A stretch of DNA of 64,000 nt from contig CM034599.1 of NCBI GenBank assembly GCA_020091685.1, positions 40,131,945 to 40,195,944 of the forward strand, written 5' to 3'. The DNA comes from Lutjanus erythropterus (lineage: Eukaryota; Chordata; Actinopteri; Lutjaniformes; Lutjanidae). Shown in pieces: positions 27,201 through 42,401 of the stretch (the stretch's first letter is position 1; every line of letters starts with the position of its first letter). The notes under the pieces were generated by a model that worked only from the letters and a program-made list of their open reading frames with translations, was not told the origin of the DNA and ran no database searches. The position numbers and the translations under genes were made by a program.

Positions 27201-30200
27201 TATACTGTTATGTCACATTATAAAATTATCATGTTATAACATGTAATGTTTTATGTTATAGTAGTGAGTTATTACCTTAAAACATGAAATGTTTTATGTT
27301 ATAACAAGATAAATAGTATACTATAACAAGAAGAAAGTTTCTTGTTATAACATTGTAAATTTGCATGTGGTAAAAATGTAAAAATATATACAACGTGAAA
27401 AACATCTTATAACATTGAACCTTCCACATTACACCAGGACACTGATCTGTTTTTCTTTTTCTTGGCATGGCAGCAATACACTGCCACAGAACAACTAATA
27501 ATGATTTTCCTTTTTGGTTAATCTGCAGATTATTTTCTTGATTAATGATTTGGTCTAAAAAAAAACATTTTCTAAGCCATCATGAAAGGACTTGTTTGTC
27601 CAGCCAGCAGTCTCAAAGCTAAATGTGTTTATTTTAATATCACATAAGACAAAGGAAAGCAGGACATCCTCACATTTGAGAACAAGACTTGGAATCTTTA
27701 GCACATTTTTGCTTGAAAAATTACTTTATTTATATATTATAAAATAAATTACACTGTCTTGTATTAATGAACTCCTGTATGCATGTTTACATAGGTCACA
27801 TGACAGTCAGAGACAAATTTAAATTTATAATCTTACTTTCAATTAAAAAGACATTGGCAACTTTGACTAGAACTAATCGATTAATTGTCAACTATTAAAC
27901 AATTTTGATAATTGATTGTTACTCCGTATGAGTATTTTTGAAGAAAAAATGTCAAATTCTCTCATTTCAGCTTCTTAAATGTGAATATTTTCTGGTTTCT
28001 TTACTCCTCTCTGACAGTAAACTGAATATCTTTGGGTTCTGGACAAAACAAGACATTTTAGGACGTCATCTTGCAGAAACGGTGATGAACATTTTTCTAC
28101 ATTTTATTGACCAAACAACTGTTGTTGTGGCGAATTTTTGGAACATGTTGAAACATCTTCTGTTTTACACAAAAACTTTTTAATCCTTGAAGGTGTGATC
28201 CTCAAAAAGAATAAAATATTTTGACTATTTTTCATTGTTAAGATTAATCTGTAAACGATTCAGCTTTGAAAGGCACACTCTTTTTTTAAATTGTTCAGGA
28301 GGACGAGACTACAACCTGCTGGAAGGTACAGTATACTTATATATTTGTCACACGTTACTTTCCTCTGTTTTATATCATTAAAGTGAATATCTGTGGTCTT
28401 TGGAGAGACAAAACAAGACATTTAACTTTGAGAAATTGAGATGGACTCTATTTATTGAGGTTTTATATACCAAACGATTGATCAAATTGATCAATTAGAA
28501 AACAGTAAGTGGATTAATTGATAGTGAAATAAAGGTTAGTTGCAGCCTGAATGAAGTCCAGACTAGGTGATGCAGAGTGAGTTGAGGGGCAGTTCAGCAC
28601 AGATTCATCTACAGTCACAATCAAGAGCTTTTCATCTGCTGAGCTTAAGAAAAAAGCAGAACAATGACACTTTGGTTAAGCCTGAGAAGGAAGAGTTCAC
28701 CATCCTCCTCATGCAGCAAAAAGCTGAAAAGCCTTCTGTTCTTGTATCGTCAGCCGTGATGTTCCTACTGTAAGCAGACGTCAGCACGGGGCCATATGAC
28801 GGACCCCGGCATCATAAAACATGAGGAGGATCAAATAAATGACAGTCACATCCTCAGGCAGCCATTTGTCGGCCCATGTGCTCATTGAGAGAACACATTA
28901 AAACCATAGATTTGACTGGCCACCCCATGTGAAACTCCTGACTTCCTACAGTGAGCCAAAAACACAATGGCTATTAGCTGCCTTCACTCGGGCTTATTTG
29001 CCAAATCTATCACCCTGTCTTTCAAGTGCATGGCCACCATATAAACAGGCTGATTCACACCTTCACACACTTGATCTCAGATCGTCACGTCCTATGACTC
29101 CTCCTCCTCCTGCCCGCACATGACAGTTAAATATTCATGACATTTACTCAACTATTTCACTTCCTACAGCTTTCTGTCTGCAGCATGTCTGGGAACATTT
29201 ACAACATGTAACATTGCTGTTTTTTAAAGGATCACTTTACCCAGATTACTGAAAAAACAGCAAACACTTTCTCACTTCTCCCTGTGGTAGGTAGAGATTT
29301 CTGCCTCCACACTAACACAATAAAAGAGGAAGGAAGCTCATTTGTGCTGCTCACAGTACTGAAAAATGTCAAAATCTGTGAACCAGACTTCAACTAAAAA
29401 CTATTACCAACAAGTTCTGAGGTCATCCTGACTAACTAGAGTATTGTTTTTGAACAAATTCACGTTTTTTCTTTTTTATGGGCACTACAAATTCACCACA
29501 ATTAGTTGATTAAACAATTAGTTGATTGAAAGAAAACTAGTTGCCAACTATTTTGAGAACTGACTGACATTTTTGATTGAAAATAATGCAAATAATGATT
29601 ATTTTCATTATCAACTGTCAATCATTTTCTCAATTAAGTGATCAATTGTTTGGTCCACAATATCACTGAAAATGGTGAAAAATGTCGATCAGTGTTTTTA
29701 CAAAGCCCCAAAATGTCTCGTTTTGTCCACAACAAGATTTTCAGTTTACTGAGGACAAAAAAGCAAAAAGAAATTCACATTTGAGAAGCTGGAATCAGAG
29801 AATTTGGACATTTTTCTATAAAAAATGAATCATAATTATTATTTCTCAAAATCAGAGCTCAGTCGATCAATCAGTTATTTGATAATCAATCAAAATCAAA
29901 AAACAATTATTCGTTTCAGTCATTTTCAAACAGAAATGTCAAACATTTGCTGTTTCCAGCTTCTTCAATGTGAGGATTTGCTGCTTTCAGTCTTTGGACC
30001 GTTTGACAGTTGATAAATCAATTAATCATGAAAATAATCGGCATGATGATGATGAAAACAATTGTTATTTGCGGCACTTATGTAAAGTGAACAAATGAAA
30101 GCAAAACCATCTGTATGGCTAGACACCATTTTATATGCCACATTTTCTATTTGCCACAAAAAAATCACAAGTGGTTACATTATGTTTTTCTAGAGGAGTT

Positions 30201-31644
30201 ACTACGGCAAAGGTGAGCCCAGGGTCGGACATCAGCTGAGAATAACCAGCGTCCTAACCAGCTGTTAACAGTTTTATTAATCAACCTGGGTGATGCTCTT
30301 CTTCCCTGATGACAGTATGTGGTGAAGAGAAGAACACGCCTGCAGGTTATGTGATCATTGCTACTTTATTCATTACAGCTCTGTCCAGTTTAGCTACCAG
30401 AGTTTCTTAGTTTCCATAACAGAGACCAACAACATTTAGTTTGACTGATAGATGAAGCCAGCAGGGGCTGTAAAGGGGAATGACAACAATTCTAACATGA
30501 AGGTCAGTTTTCTTCTGCGGCTCTGGGGGAACATTTTCCAGACTGAGAAAATAATGAAGATTATGTCTTGCTTGATGACATCATCAGGGTCATCTCAACT
30601 TGCGTTCAGAGACTACACAGTTTGAACAGAAAGCTACGGTACAATCAGGACTGCAACTAATGAATATTTTCATTATTGATTCATCTGCTGATTATTTTCA
30701 TGATTAATGTCAAAAATTGCCAAGCAGTGTCTTCAAATTGTTTCTTTTATCCAACCAACAATCCAAAAGCCAAAGACTTTTTTTTTGATATAATCAATTA
30801 TTAAAATAGTTGGTAACTAATTTTCTTTCAATTGACGAATAAATTAATTGCCCCAGTTCTGATTCCAATAATTGATGAATGGTATTAAGTCAGTTTTAAG
30901 TCAAAATGTCCAAATTCTCTGACTCCTCAAATTTAAGGGGTTGGAGCCAGAAAACGTTTTGCTTGAAAAAAGGCTGAAATGGTTAACTGATTATCAAAAT
31001 ATTTTCCATCAAATATTCTTTTGATCGACTAATTAAGTGGCTATTAATTACAGCTTTAGTCCTAAACATTATTCTAAAATTTATATAAAGGATTTGAAAG
31101 GAGGGGATTTATTGATTATCAGAAATAGTTGGCAACTAATTATCTTTCGACTGATGGAGTAATTGACAGATTGTTGCAGCCCTAGTCACAAACTGAGGAA
31201 ATTAAAGACATGGGTGCTTACCAGGTAAAAGATGCTATTAGTTGCATTATGGGAAATGTGGAATCCAGTGTTTTGCTTTAGCCATATTAGGCAATAAAAT
31301 GTATGATTTTCTCAGCCTCTCAGGCTTTCAATCTGACCATTCTTTTTTGGTATGTGCTTTTCTCCAGCTTTATAGAACTGCAAAACTAACTTTCTGAAAT
31401 ATGTTCAATGCTTCAGCATTGTAAATGGTATTTATAATGTTATTGAAATACTTCACATTTACAGAGAGGCTGTTTTTGTTAACAGAATTGATAAATGACT
31501 GATCACAAGGTCACAAAAGGGGACATGTTGATGAACCCCCACCCCTAGGTGACGATAAAGAGTTATAAAAGCACTGCTTCATCTTGAACTCCACCCTCTG
31601 TTTCTCTCTCTAGCTCGGGTGCAGGAACCCCCGATGTCATCCCT

Positions 31645-31688
<44 letters not shown>

Positions 31689-34600
31689 CAAGGCCCATTA
31701 AAGGCTGCATTGTTTCCCAGGGGTCAGCCTGGGTTTCATTCCAAACTTTAACGCAAACCAGGAAATGCAAGTCAAGCATTTTAAGCCCCCGTCAATGGCA
31801 AAGACAAACAGCGTTCTCGTTTCCAACTGCTCCCAGTATGTCCTGGTAAATGTCCACTGTAACACAGCTGACTGAGAGAGATGTACATCATTTGTCACGT
31901 GGGACTAAAAGGAAAAGTCTTTAAATCCCACACAGAGGAAACTATATGAGATTTTCTGAGGAAATCAGTCTACTTCTGTCCCAAATCCTCCACACTGAAC
32001 GCTACTGCTGTCCTGAGGGGAAGTGCCAGTTTAACCAGTGCCCAAGTTTCACCATCTCTGTGACCCTGTGTGAGCTGCATCATGCTGAGAACAGAGATGT
32101 ATCGTGGCCAAATCTCCCTATTGTCCACACCCAGCACGCACAAAGGCTGATGTATGGTGTAAAGCAGCCTTTTGATAGGCTGACAGAACAACAAGGCCTG
32201 CTGCTGAAGGGGCTTCTCTTCAGGTTTTGTCTCGGGCTTTCCATCACAATTGTGCCCAGCTGAGACAGGGAGCGGGGGTTGGAGGAATCTGCTGTACTTT
32301 TCCGCTGCTGGCACCCTCCCTCCTTCTGTCCCAGCCTTTCTTCTCCCCCATTTCTCCTCCTCATATCTACTCTTCTCTGAAACTTATCTCTCCTACCTGG
32401 GGGTTAAAGAGGGGAGCATTCCGCCCAGACTGGTATGCACGTGGACACACATCTAACACATTCACAGAGGTTAAAGGCATCTGAAGACCCTCCATGAGTC
32501 AGATGCAGCATTCCTGGCAGCCCACACTGTGATGCTAATCTTTAAAGCTGCGTGCATGCAGTTGCAGATCGAGCTCATCCACGAGACAATGGCGACCTGT
32601 TGACATTGCTGTCTTGATAATATACACCCAGGCTTACAGGCCTAATCATTAGCATTGAATAATACCACACCAAAGATAGGCTACATATTAATGCTATGCT
32701 AATGGGAGCCACATGTGATGCTACTTTGTTAAATAATGTGGGGAAAGGCCTCGACTGTCGGAGTCTGCCTCACTGTCTCAGCGCCGTTTGCATCTGCAAA
32801 GACCAGTTAAATGCTGTTTTTATTATTCCAACTAAGAACTTGAGGTCTGCATGTAAAGAACTTCTTAAAAAGAGTAACTCGTTGTAAGTTCTTTTTAAAT
32901 TAGTAGTCATGTTTAATACCACAGTCCAGATTATAATAGTGCTGGTATCACGAAAATAAATGATACTAATGCTTAAACTATTACATCTGTCTCATGACCA
33001 TTTCCTTTTTTTCCATACCTTACTTTTACAGCTATGTTTTTCTAAAAAACCCTTTTTGTTTAATAAAAGAAGACAGAGTTCTCACATATTTGATGTTAGA
33101 AATAAAATCTGTGATTTAAATCAGGAAAAATCTGATCAAAGAATAAGTTAATAATAATAATAATAATAATAATGAATCTGACCAGACTCAGCATGATAAC
33201 AATTAATGAAAAATTGGATTGATCACTTAAAATTTAATTGATCTCCTATAGTTGAGATTATTTTCAGTTCAGGATGTAGGCCTCTGTGTCTTCACCTGTG
33301 TCATAGGCTATGCTGTGCTGTCAGAGAATATGCAATTTTTTGCTGTGAAAATAAAGCTTGGTTTGTATGAAAAAACATGAATTTGGTATTGTCTGGTATG
33401 ACCAACATTTTTACATTCTTAAAATTACAATTAATTGATTAATGGCTGTTAATGTTTCCAATGACCAGTTAAGGAGAGTGCTTACAATTTGCAGCCCTAC
33501 ACTACAAAACATTCAATGCCAGATGCTAAAATATATCAGTATTTAACAGTTTTTGGTACTCACAGCTATAGACACATTAAGGTCAATGCCAAACAAGTAT
33601 TTTTTGTTTTGTTGTTTTCCATACAAAAGGTGGCGACCAGTGCAACCGAAAATTGGTAAAATTAGCTGTTTCATGTTAATTTGATGATTATTTTCAAGAG
33701 TAATCGTATAGTCTATAAAATGAATTGTGAAAAATGCTTCTCATAGTTCCCCAGGGCTCAAAGTGACGTCTTCAAACTGCTAGTTTTATCCAACCGACAG
33801 TCCAAAACCCAAAGGCTCTTCATTAACTGTCATAAATGACAAAGAAAAGCAACCAAGTCTCAAAGTTGGAACCAGCAATTTTTCTTGACATAATCAATTA
33901 TTAAAATAGTTGGTAACTAATTTTCTTTCAACTGAGTAATAAATTAATTGCCCCAGTTCTGATTCCAATAATTGATGAATGGTATTAAGTCTTTTTTAAA
34001 TGAAAAAATTCTCTGATTCCAGCTCCTCAAATGTGAATTTTTGTTTGTTTGTTTGTTTTTTGGTTCTGAACAAAACAAGAGGTCTGAGGATGTCACCTTG
34101 CCCTCTGCAAAACACTGACCAAAATTTTTCATAATTTTATTGAATTTTTTGAACAACAAATAAATGATAATATGAATATGAATGAAATAATAAATGATTG
34201 AAAGATTAACTGATAACAAAAACAGCAGTCGTTGCAGCCTCAACAGCCCTAACCCTACCAGAGAAAGATCATCATGTGCTCCTGATTATTTTGCTGTTAT
34301 TTAATGTAAATGTTTGTTGTGTTGAACCAGAAGACAAATCTCTAAAGGACAAAACAGGTCTTGTGTTGCTGTCTCTCTTTAAAGAGTGTTCTTCTTTTAA
34401 TAAAGTTAGTTTTGTTTATTTTGTGCCAGAAATGTAATATAATGTGTGTTCTGTGTTTACACTAACATAAAGATGGAGTAACATGAAAAAATGAGGAAAT
34501 AAGAAGCGTTGCACATCACTGTTCTTTCCTTTCATTTGCAGAAAATGAGACCTCGGACTTAAAACGCAGCAGAAACAGCTTTTGGCCCTGAGCTCAGCAC

Positions 34601-34864
34601 CACACGCTGATATGTAGCATGTGGTTGAGTTTTACAGCCCAGGCTCTGTGATACACACTCATATAAAAGTGCTGTTAATGAAAGTCTCCCCTTTATTAAC
34701 AGGAGGTGGGGAGTGTGGGAGGGGGGGGGGGGCTTCCCAGAGAGCATAGAGCCAGCAGGAGAAACTCCCACTGATGTTTCTTATACAGGAAAACACCACA
34801 ACATGCACAGAATTACAAATTCTCTGTAAAGCAGCAGACATCTTGTTGAATGAAAATAAGCAAG

Positions 34865-34922
<58 letters not shown>

Positions 34923-37900
34923 AGGGGGAGGGTGCAGGGCAGTTGAAATAACACACCCCTGAAAGACAAAGATCTGCAGCGTGATGGACTTGATGTCTGC
35001 TGTGACAGGGCCGGAGCCGGGGAGATGGATACGTTTCAGTGAAATTAGGAAAAAGGAGCGTGCATGGCTGGAAGGAGCAGCCTATTTATAGGTCTGTGTT
35101 ACAGAGTCACAGGAGTCCCTGACCTCCCCCACTGTTACTATTGATCTTCACACAGCCTCTGCCCCTGCATCTACATCCACATAAACAATCCCCCCTCCCT
35201 CTGCTCACCTCTATTTCTAAATTTACACAGATTTCTGTCTAAAATGCAGAACATAGTAGACCCTCCTGCAGAGCGGAGGTGATATTAAAGTGTGGAGTGA
35301 ACCCTCCCTCAGCTGGAGCACAACCAACATGGCTGCTGCATGGCTGGGGGGATTAACATGAGGGGGGAGGGGATGAATACAGTAACATGGTTCCTCCACA
35401 TGCTACACCCAAGCCCTTGAAGGAAAATATCACATGAAGGACACACTGGCAGACATTTCTTCATTGTGTTTACAGTCCCCGAGCGCACGTTTTGTATGGA
35501 GGATTAGTGAAAATACTACCACAACGGCGATTGAATGGTACGATCAATAAACAGGCATAAACACTAATTAGAGGACATGCAGCAGTGATGAGCAGCACAG
35601 GACACTTTCCTCTCTCTTTGCCATGTGGAGTATATCTTAAGAGTGGGAAAGGATCACATTCCAAATTCCTGCAATACAAGGGGAGAGGAGGAGGGAGGTG
35701 GGTGGGAGGTTGGGTGGGTGGGTTGTAGTGTGAAAACTGCCGGAAGAATGTTATTTTATCCTAGTGTTTAAGATCATTCACATAAACAGCCAAATAAAGT
35801 GATCAAAAGCGCAATGAGCTAAAAGCAATTTGGGGGACGCACCGTCAACGAAGTTCAAGGAATGATCGCCCACTTCAGAGCCGGCAAAAGTGCTCTTTGT
35901 GTGAAACTACATCAGGATTCACAACAAAGTCAAAGTTTAAAACAAGAAAAGGAACAATATGAGAAAGTGCTCTCAGTTGTGGGCCTGCTTTATCACAGCA
36001 AACACTGCTGATTGTGTACAAAACCACGGCCGCATGCCAAAAAGATCAATACATATGGAGATGGAGGCACGCTGTGCGATTCACCACAGCGCCGAGTGAG
36101 ATACGTCATAACACACACATAAACAAAGCACTTGAAGGCATCGATCGCAGGGATTGCTGTGAAAAGCTGGGATGTATATCTCTGCTCATTAGCCTGGCCT
36201 GGGAATCATTAACAAGCCTCAGCATAAAGGGCTAACCCCATCAAATGGAGCACTAATCTGAAAGCAATGCAGCATTTGGAGGATCTCAAGAGCAGCACAT
36301 ATCTGGAAGTAATTGTGTTTTTTTTCTATATTTTTATTGTATTCATTGGTGTAATTTCAAGGGAATATAATGAGTTTCTCAAATATCCTACTGCAGAAAT
36401 TGCAATCTAACAGAAGGAACAGGAATGAGCCTCCTAAATCAAACACAAAATGTATAAAAAGAAAATAGGGCTGCATTTAAAACACATCCTCTGATCAAAT
36501 CCTCCCATTCAAACAGAATTATGGTGAGTTTAAGTTAAAAGAAGCTGCTAGCCTCTCTTACCTTCCCATGTATCCATCTCATGCTTCTCCCAGCCTGCCT
36601 GGACCCCATTCACGTAGCTGGACTCGGCTAAATAAAAGCCACAGGGCCTGCTCGCCTCATGCCTCTCTTTTCTTTCTCTGTTCTCTCTCCCAGCAGCAGC
36701 CTCTTTCCTCGACAGCCTGCCCCTCTCTGACCACAGAGAGCCAGAGCCCTGCCTGCAACACCACTGGTCACTTTACTGCCTTGGTCACATGACCACAGAG
36801 TTCAAGCCCCGGGGTCACGGCTTGGCTTGAGGTCCAATGACAGCTAGGGGTTATCTGAGTGGAACTGATAGTCCTATTTTCGCTGCCGTTCAACAATACT
36901 ACTCCCCAGTCCCCCCTACTCCTAAATTAGCCCTCCCCCTCCCCTCCACCAAGCCTCTGGCACTGCTGAGGAGGACCAAAGTGCATGTCCAAGCATAAAC
37001 ACAGATTCAAGCTGACAAAACACACAGACATTAACTAATTGAGGCACTTAGTGCAACAGGGAGGAAGGTTAAAGCTAAAGTTTCACGACTTGTTTGGTTA
37101 CAAGCTGTTACACACAGTGGAGAACCAAAGTAGCTGCTGAGGGCCAGTGAGATGGAGACCGAGAGGAGTGCTGAGGTGGAACCTCTGCTCTTGTTCCTGG
37201 TCCTCCATGTGGACCTAATGCCAGATAAACCTGTGTTTCACTGCTCCAACGTGACCACGATGTGTTATTCTCCAATGTAAAACACCTAACGTCATGTCAA
37301 AAATATTTGCTAGCACTTGCTGGAAATTACTGAATTACTGAAACCACTGGCCTGTGGTGCTGTTTATCCTTCCAGATTTTTTTTTGGTGATTTGGAGATA
37401 TCAGCTGTAGAGATGTCTGCCTTCTCTTCAATATAATGGAACTAGATGGCACTCAGCTTATGGCGCTCAAAGCACCAAAAAAAAAAAAATAATAAATTTT
37501 AAAAATTAAAAACTAATGTCTTTCCTAAAATCATGACAAGATTACTTTTTTTTAATGTAGGAACTATTTTCTTTCTGCAGTGGAATCTATTGGAACTACT
37601 TTTTTTTCTACTAGAAAGAAAGTGGTTCCAACATGAAACTGCTCACAACAAGGATTATCAGGAGTAACCTGGTCATGACTTTTAGGAATAGACACTGGTT
37701 TTGAATTTTTAAAATGTATTTTCTGACACTTTGTCTGCCTTCTGTCCAATGTAACAGAACTAAATGGGGTAATGGGACAATCCACAGACCTTGGTGTGAG
37801 AAGGTTTATATAGGAACTACTTTCTTTCTGGTAGAAAAGAAAGTACTTGATTCTAAAGTAGTTGTGGTAGATTCTACTCCAGAGAGAAAGTAGTTCCTAC

Positions 37901-40900
37901 ATGAAACTGCTGTGGATTATCTGAAGTAATCAGGTCATAATTTTTGTAACGAGATGGTGGTTTCAAATTTTTCAAATGTATTTTTTGATACTTTGAGCAC
38001 AACAAGCCAATTTAGTCCCATTAGAGAGAAGGCATCTCTCCGTAAAACTCTGCAATTCACACCAAAAAAATATAGATGGACAAACAGCACTACAGGCCAG
38101 GGCGAAAATATGTATTTTTGATTTTGGGGTGAACTGTCCCTTTAACGTCAGTAGAGCCTAAGCAATATGTTGGCCGACTGGATATTGGCCTATCACAGAT
38201 ATAGTCTATATCGGCATATATGCCGTCCAAACTATGAGAAAACTATGAGAACCAAATGTAAACATTCACTAGTGTTCTTCACAAATTTGATGCAATGATT
38301 GGGATGAAGACTCTTGTTGAAGGAATGTGATTTGGCTCCTCCTCGTGTAACAGACGCAGAGCAATCATTACAAATAGCAACTTCTGTTTCAGACACTTCA
38401 AAAAAAACCATAATGCAGAAACACTCACATTGCATGCACATAATTAAAGCATCATCATTTTGATGCCTTGCGGGCTGATCACCTGCTGATATTATCATGT
38501 ATCCCGAAGTAATGCTGCTGAAATACCTTGATGATCAGTCCTTCAGTGGGTCAACTGAATATAAAGCAGGAGTCTTGCCTTGTGGCCTTGTGGTCTGAAT
38601 GACAGACCATATAACTGTAAAGTCCTTCAGCTCTGGTCAGCACTTTGACTGCATGTGGCCCCTCTATTCCCATGTTCTGTGTCCTTTTCAAGATTCTAAT
38701 TCTATTACATAGAGCTGCAAAGCTTAATTGATTATTCACCATCTGCAAACTATTTTGATAATCAATTAATCATTGAGTCACTTTTTAATAAAGAATGACC
38801 AAATTCTGTGATTTTACCTTCTTGATCTTGTTAATTGGTCTTTGGGTTGTGGACAAAACAAGACATTTGGGCTTTGGAAAACAGTGGGCAACATTTTTCA
38901 CCATTTTATGGACCAAACAACTTATCAAGTAATTGAGAAAAAAAATCAGTAATGAAAATAAACAGTAGTTGCAGTAGTTGTCCCTAAAATCACACTTTCC
39001 CTAATATAATGTATTCAATAAAGTCAATAAATCACGTTACAAAGAAATATTGCTTTGATAAGACATTTTCATCGTCAAGAAAAATGCCAAACATTTGCTG
39101 GTTATGTTTTCTCTAATGTTTTCTATCCCTGTTAAAAGAAGAGCGTTTGGGTTTTTTTGTCAAACAGCATAAGTTATGTGAAGATAATACTTTTATTCTG
39201 AATATGAACGTGTTAAAATCTATTCTGAGTGCAGTATGAACCTCTGCATCTTACAAAAACTAGAGCTGAACCTCAGTATTTCTTCAATAATGAAATGTCA
39301 CAGAAACTGTTGAGTACTGAATATTGGTTGGTTAATGTTTGGTTAGATTTGCTGACTTAGTATTTGATCAGATAGTCTTCCTTTCAATCAAGATTTTGCT
39401 AGTTTTAGACTGTATTCTATTAAGACACAGTTCCTGCGAGGCTGCTTGCATTTAGAAGACATTTAAAGGAACAGTCACCCCAAAATCAAAGAATTTTGGA
39501 GATATCGGCCGTAGAGATGTCTGCCTTCTCTTCAGTACAATGGGACTAAATGGCACTTAGCTTGTGGTGCTCAAAGTAAAAATTCAAAGCCAGTGTCTCC
39601 TTCCAAAAACCAGGACCCAGTTACTCAAGATAATCCACACACTTTGTTGTGAGCAGTTTCATGTAGGAACTACTTTCTCTCTACTAGTTTCTAAAGTCAT
39701 TCTTGTAGATTTACTGTAGAAATAAAGTAGTTCCTACACAAAACTGTACACTGTTATCTTGAGTAACTGGGTCATAAATGTTGGAAACTGATTTTGAATT
39801 TTTAAAAAGTATTTTTTGGTTTGTTTTGTTCCACAAGCTGAAGGCCATTCTGTCGCATCATCAGAGAGAAGGCAGACATCTCTCCAGCCAATATCTCAAA
39901 AACTCTGTAGTAACACCAGAAAAATCTAAATGGATAAACAGCACTACAGGCCAGGGGGAAAATAGGTATTTTTGATTGTGAGGTAAACTGTCCGTTTAAC
40001 AACTTGAGAACTTTGGCTTCATTTAGGTTATTATTGACCTAGTGTGCTGAAACTCTGGTATCATAATGTCAATAGTATTGATTTAAAAAAAACCCATGGA
40101 AACCAAACCCAGCCCTAATGAACACACAGTTCTAGAAACATTTCTGATTCCTGCTTCCACCTGTGACTTCACTGGCCATCCAACAGAAATTGACCTTGCA
40201 GGACAGCTGACATGATTCAGCCTTACACTGATGAGAGCTACAGAGATGTCTTACCATCCAGTGGGTTCTCTTCCTTCATCCCCTCCAGTGGCCTGGGTAG
40301 GGGACCATAGTGAGAAGCATCCAGTGTTTCACCAGTGTGCCACACCCTCTACTCTACTGCCTGACCTGCCTCTGTGTACCCAGCAGCCTCCTCTCTACCT
40401 GCTCCTCACCTTACACTGCAGAGGACAGTCCTGTGCCTGATCATTCAGCCTCTGTCCCCTGGCCCACCCTCTGCTCTCCGGAGCTCCACCCTGATAATAC
40501 CACTTGTTCACTCTCACAGCACCCCACCCCACCCCCTGGAGCCCAACCCCCCATGTGAATGCTAATGACCCGGCCACACTAAGTCACATATAAGAAGCTT
40601 TTCACATTCAAATGCAACATGGAGAGATAGCTCATGTGAATGCATACAGGCAGAGAGGACTGAGACATGCCGCTGGGCTCCGAAGGATTCATACAAACAG
40701 TGGAGCTGTCACGCTGGGCGAGTCGACAAGCAGGTAGAAATATGAGGACACGAGTAACCTGTTGGTGTGATCAAAGGCAGTCTCGCCGTCGCCCAGTTTA
40801 CTTTACACTAATACCATAAGAGTCTGCTGCCATATGTCACTGTGTCAAAGGTAGGGCTTACAGGAAGGACTTGGCTACACTGTGATAACTGGATACATGT

Positions 40901-42363
40901 TTACACACAGATTTCAGCATTAATATTCTTTACAGTTCACAAAGAGTTAATGTCTGGGGAATATAGAGAGTAAACAGACCTAAACCTACTTTATCCATGC
41001 ACATTTTTGACGTTCTTTAAGCCGACGTAAATATTGACAGCAGAAGTTGTCACAGTTTAACCTTTTGCTTTTTACGTACCAACACATCCCTCATACCAGC
41101 AGATCCAGATTCAGGCAGTACTGACATATTTTCAGTCTGGTTGGTATAACCTCGCATGTCAATACTAATAGGAAATCAAACCTGAGCCATGCAGGGGGGG
41201 GGGGGAGGAGGGGGGCTGGGGCACCATATGTCACCCTTGACCTTAGCACCTTTCCTCCCATGCGGCGAAGATGAACGGCATAATCAGCCACATTGCCTTT
41301 AACCTTGAAGTCAATTGAAGTCGGTCGCAGCGCCGATGCTCTACTGATCATCTGCTGTCGTTTGGCAAGAGGCGCTACCTGAGACCAGGCCCCGAGGCTG
41401 GGGGGCGCTCGTCAGAACACGTGGGATGTAGTGCTGCTACACCCAGTGGACACTTAACAATGCTACAACGCTAACATCATGTCATCTACTTCACATTGGA
41501 CAAGATCTCTAAAATTTACATGCAACATCTGTTTAGGTTGTGTTTGTTGTTGAATAAAAAGCACATCTGATTATGGCAGAAGTTTTAGATAATGATGATA
41601 TGCCTATGTATAAGTAATGACATACTTTCTTCCTTTTCTTCAGGTGTTCTCTTGATTTATGGACCTTTGGGGAGCCTGTATTTGCAAAAGCATTTGGCAC
41701 AAGAGGCAAAAAATGATTTCTTCGTCATTTCTGACAGTAAATGAAGTCTTTGGGTTTTGGACAAAAGAAAACATTTGAAGATGTCACCTTGAGGTCTGGG
41801 AAGTTGTGATGACCATAACTGGTGGATTAACTGATAATGAAAATAATTGTTAGTTACAGCCCTATTTGAAACTTCACAATCATCAATATACAGCATAGAG
41901 TAATAGAACTATAGTGGCTGTACTATATCAGCACTAGTGTAGAAAAAATTGAAATGAGACCAGCCCTCAGTGACATGCATGTGACATGCAGTATATATAT
42001 TATATAATGTCAGTTGATTTTCACTCATCACAGTATACTGGCACTTCTATTTATGTTGGCTGAAAAATAAGAAATTGCAGAAATATTAATACAGAGATGA
42101 GGTAATTTAGAAGGTGAGAAAAGAACTGAGAAGCACAGTGTGTTTATGTCTGTTATGTTTCACATGCATGATTCTTTTGAAACAGGATGAAATCATCTCA
42201 AACCTCACAGAAGAGTTTGTCATTTAACAGCGACAGTAAAAGACTTGAACTCCTGAGAGTCTGTAGATGTATCTGTCAGACAAAGTGAAGCTCTGATCTG
42301 AGATCAGCCTCAGGCAGCCTGATACTGTATGTTTGTTCTCGTGTTCTGGTCTTTCCTGCTCCT

Positions 42364-42401
<38 letters not shown>

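Noticed and set aside
31946-32484. Open frames on both strands
   Set aside because: Mutually overlapping, no recognisable protein, no promoter or splice signals.
36568-36792. Plus-strand open frame of 74 codons
   Set aside because: Overlaps, on the opposite strand, the candidate first exon and its upstream region; no domain.
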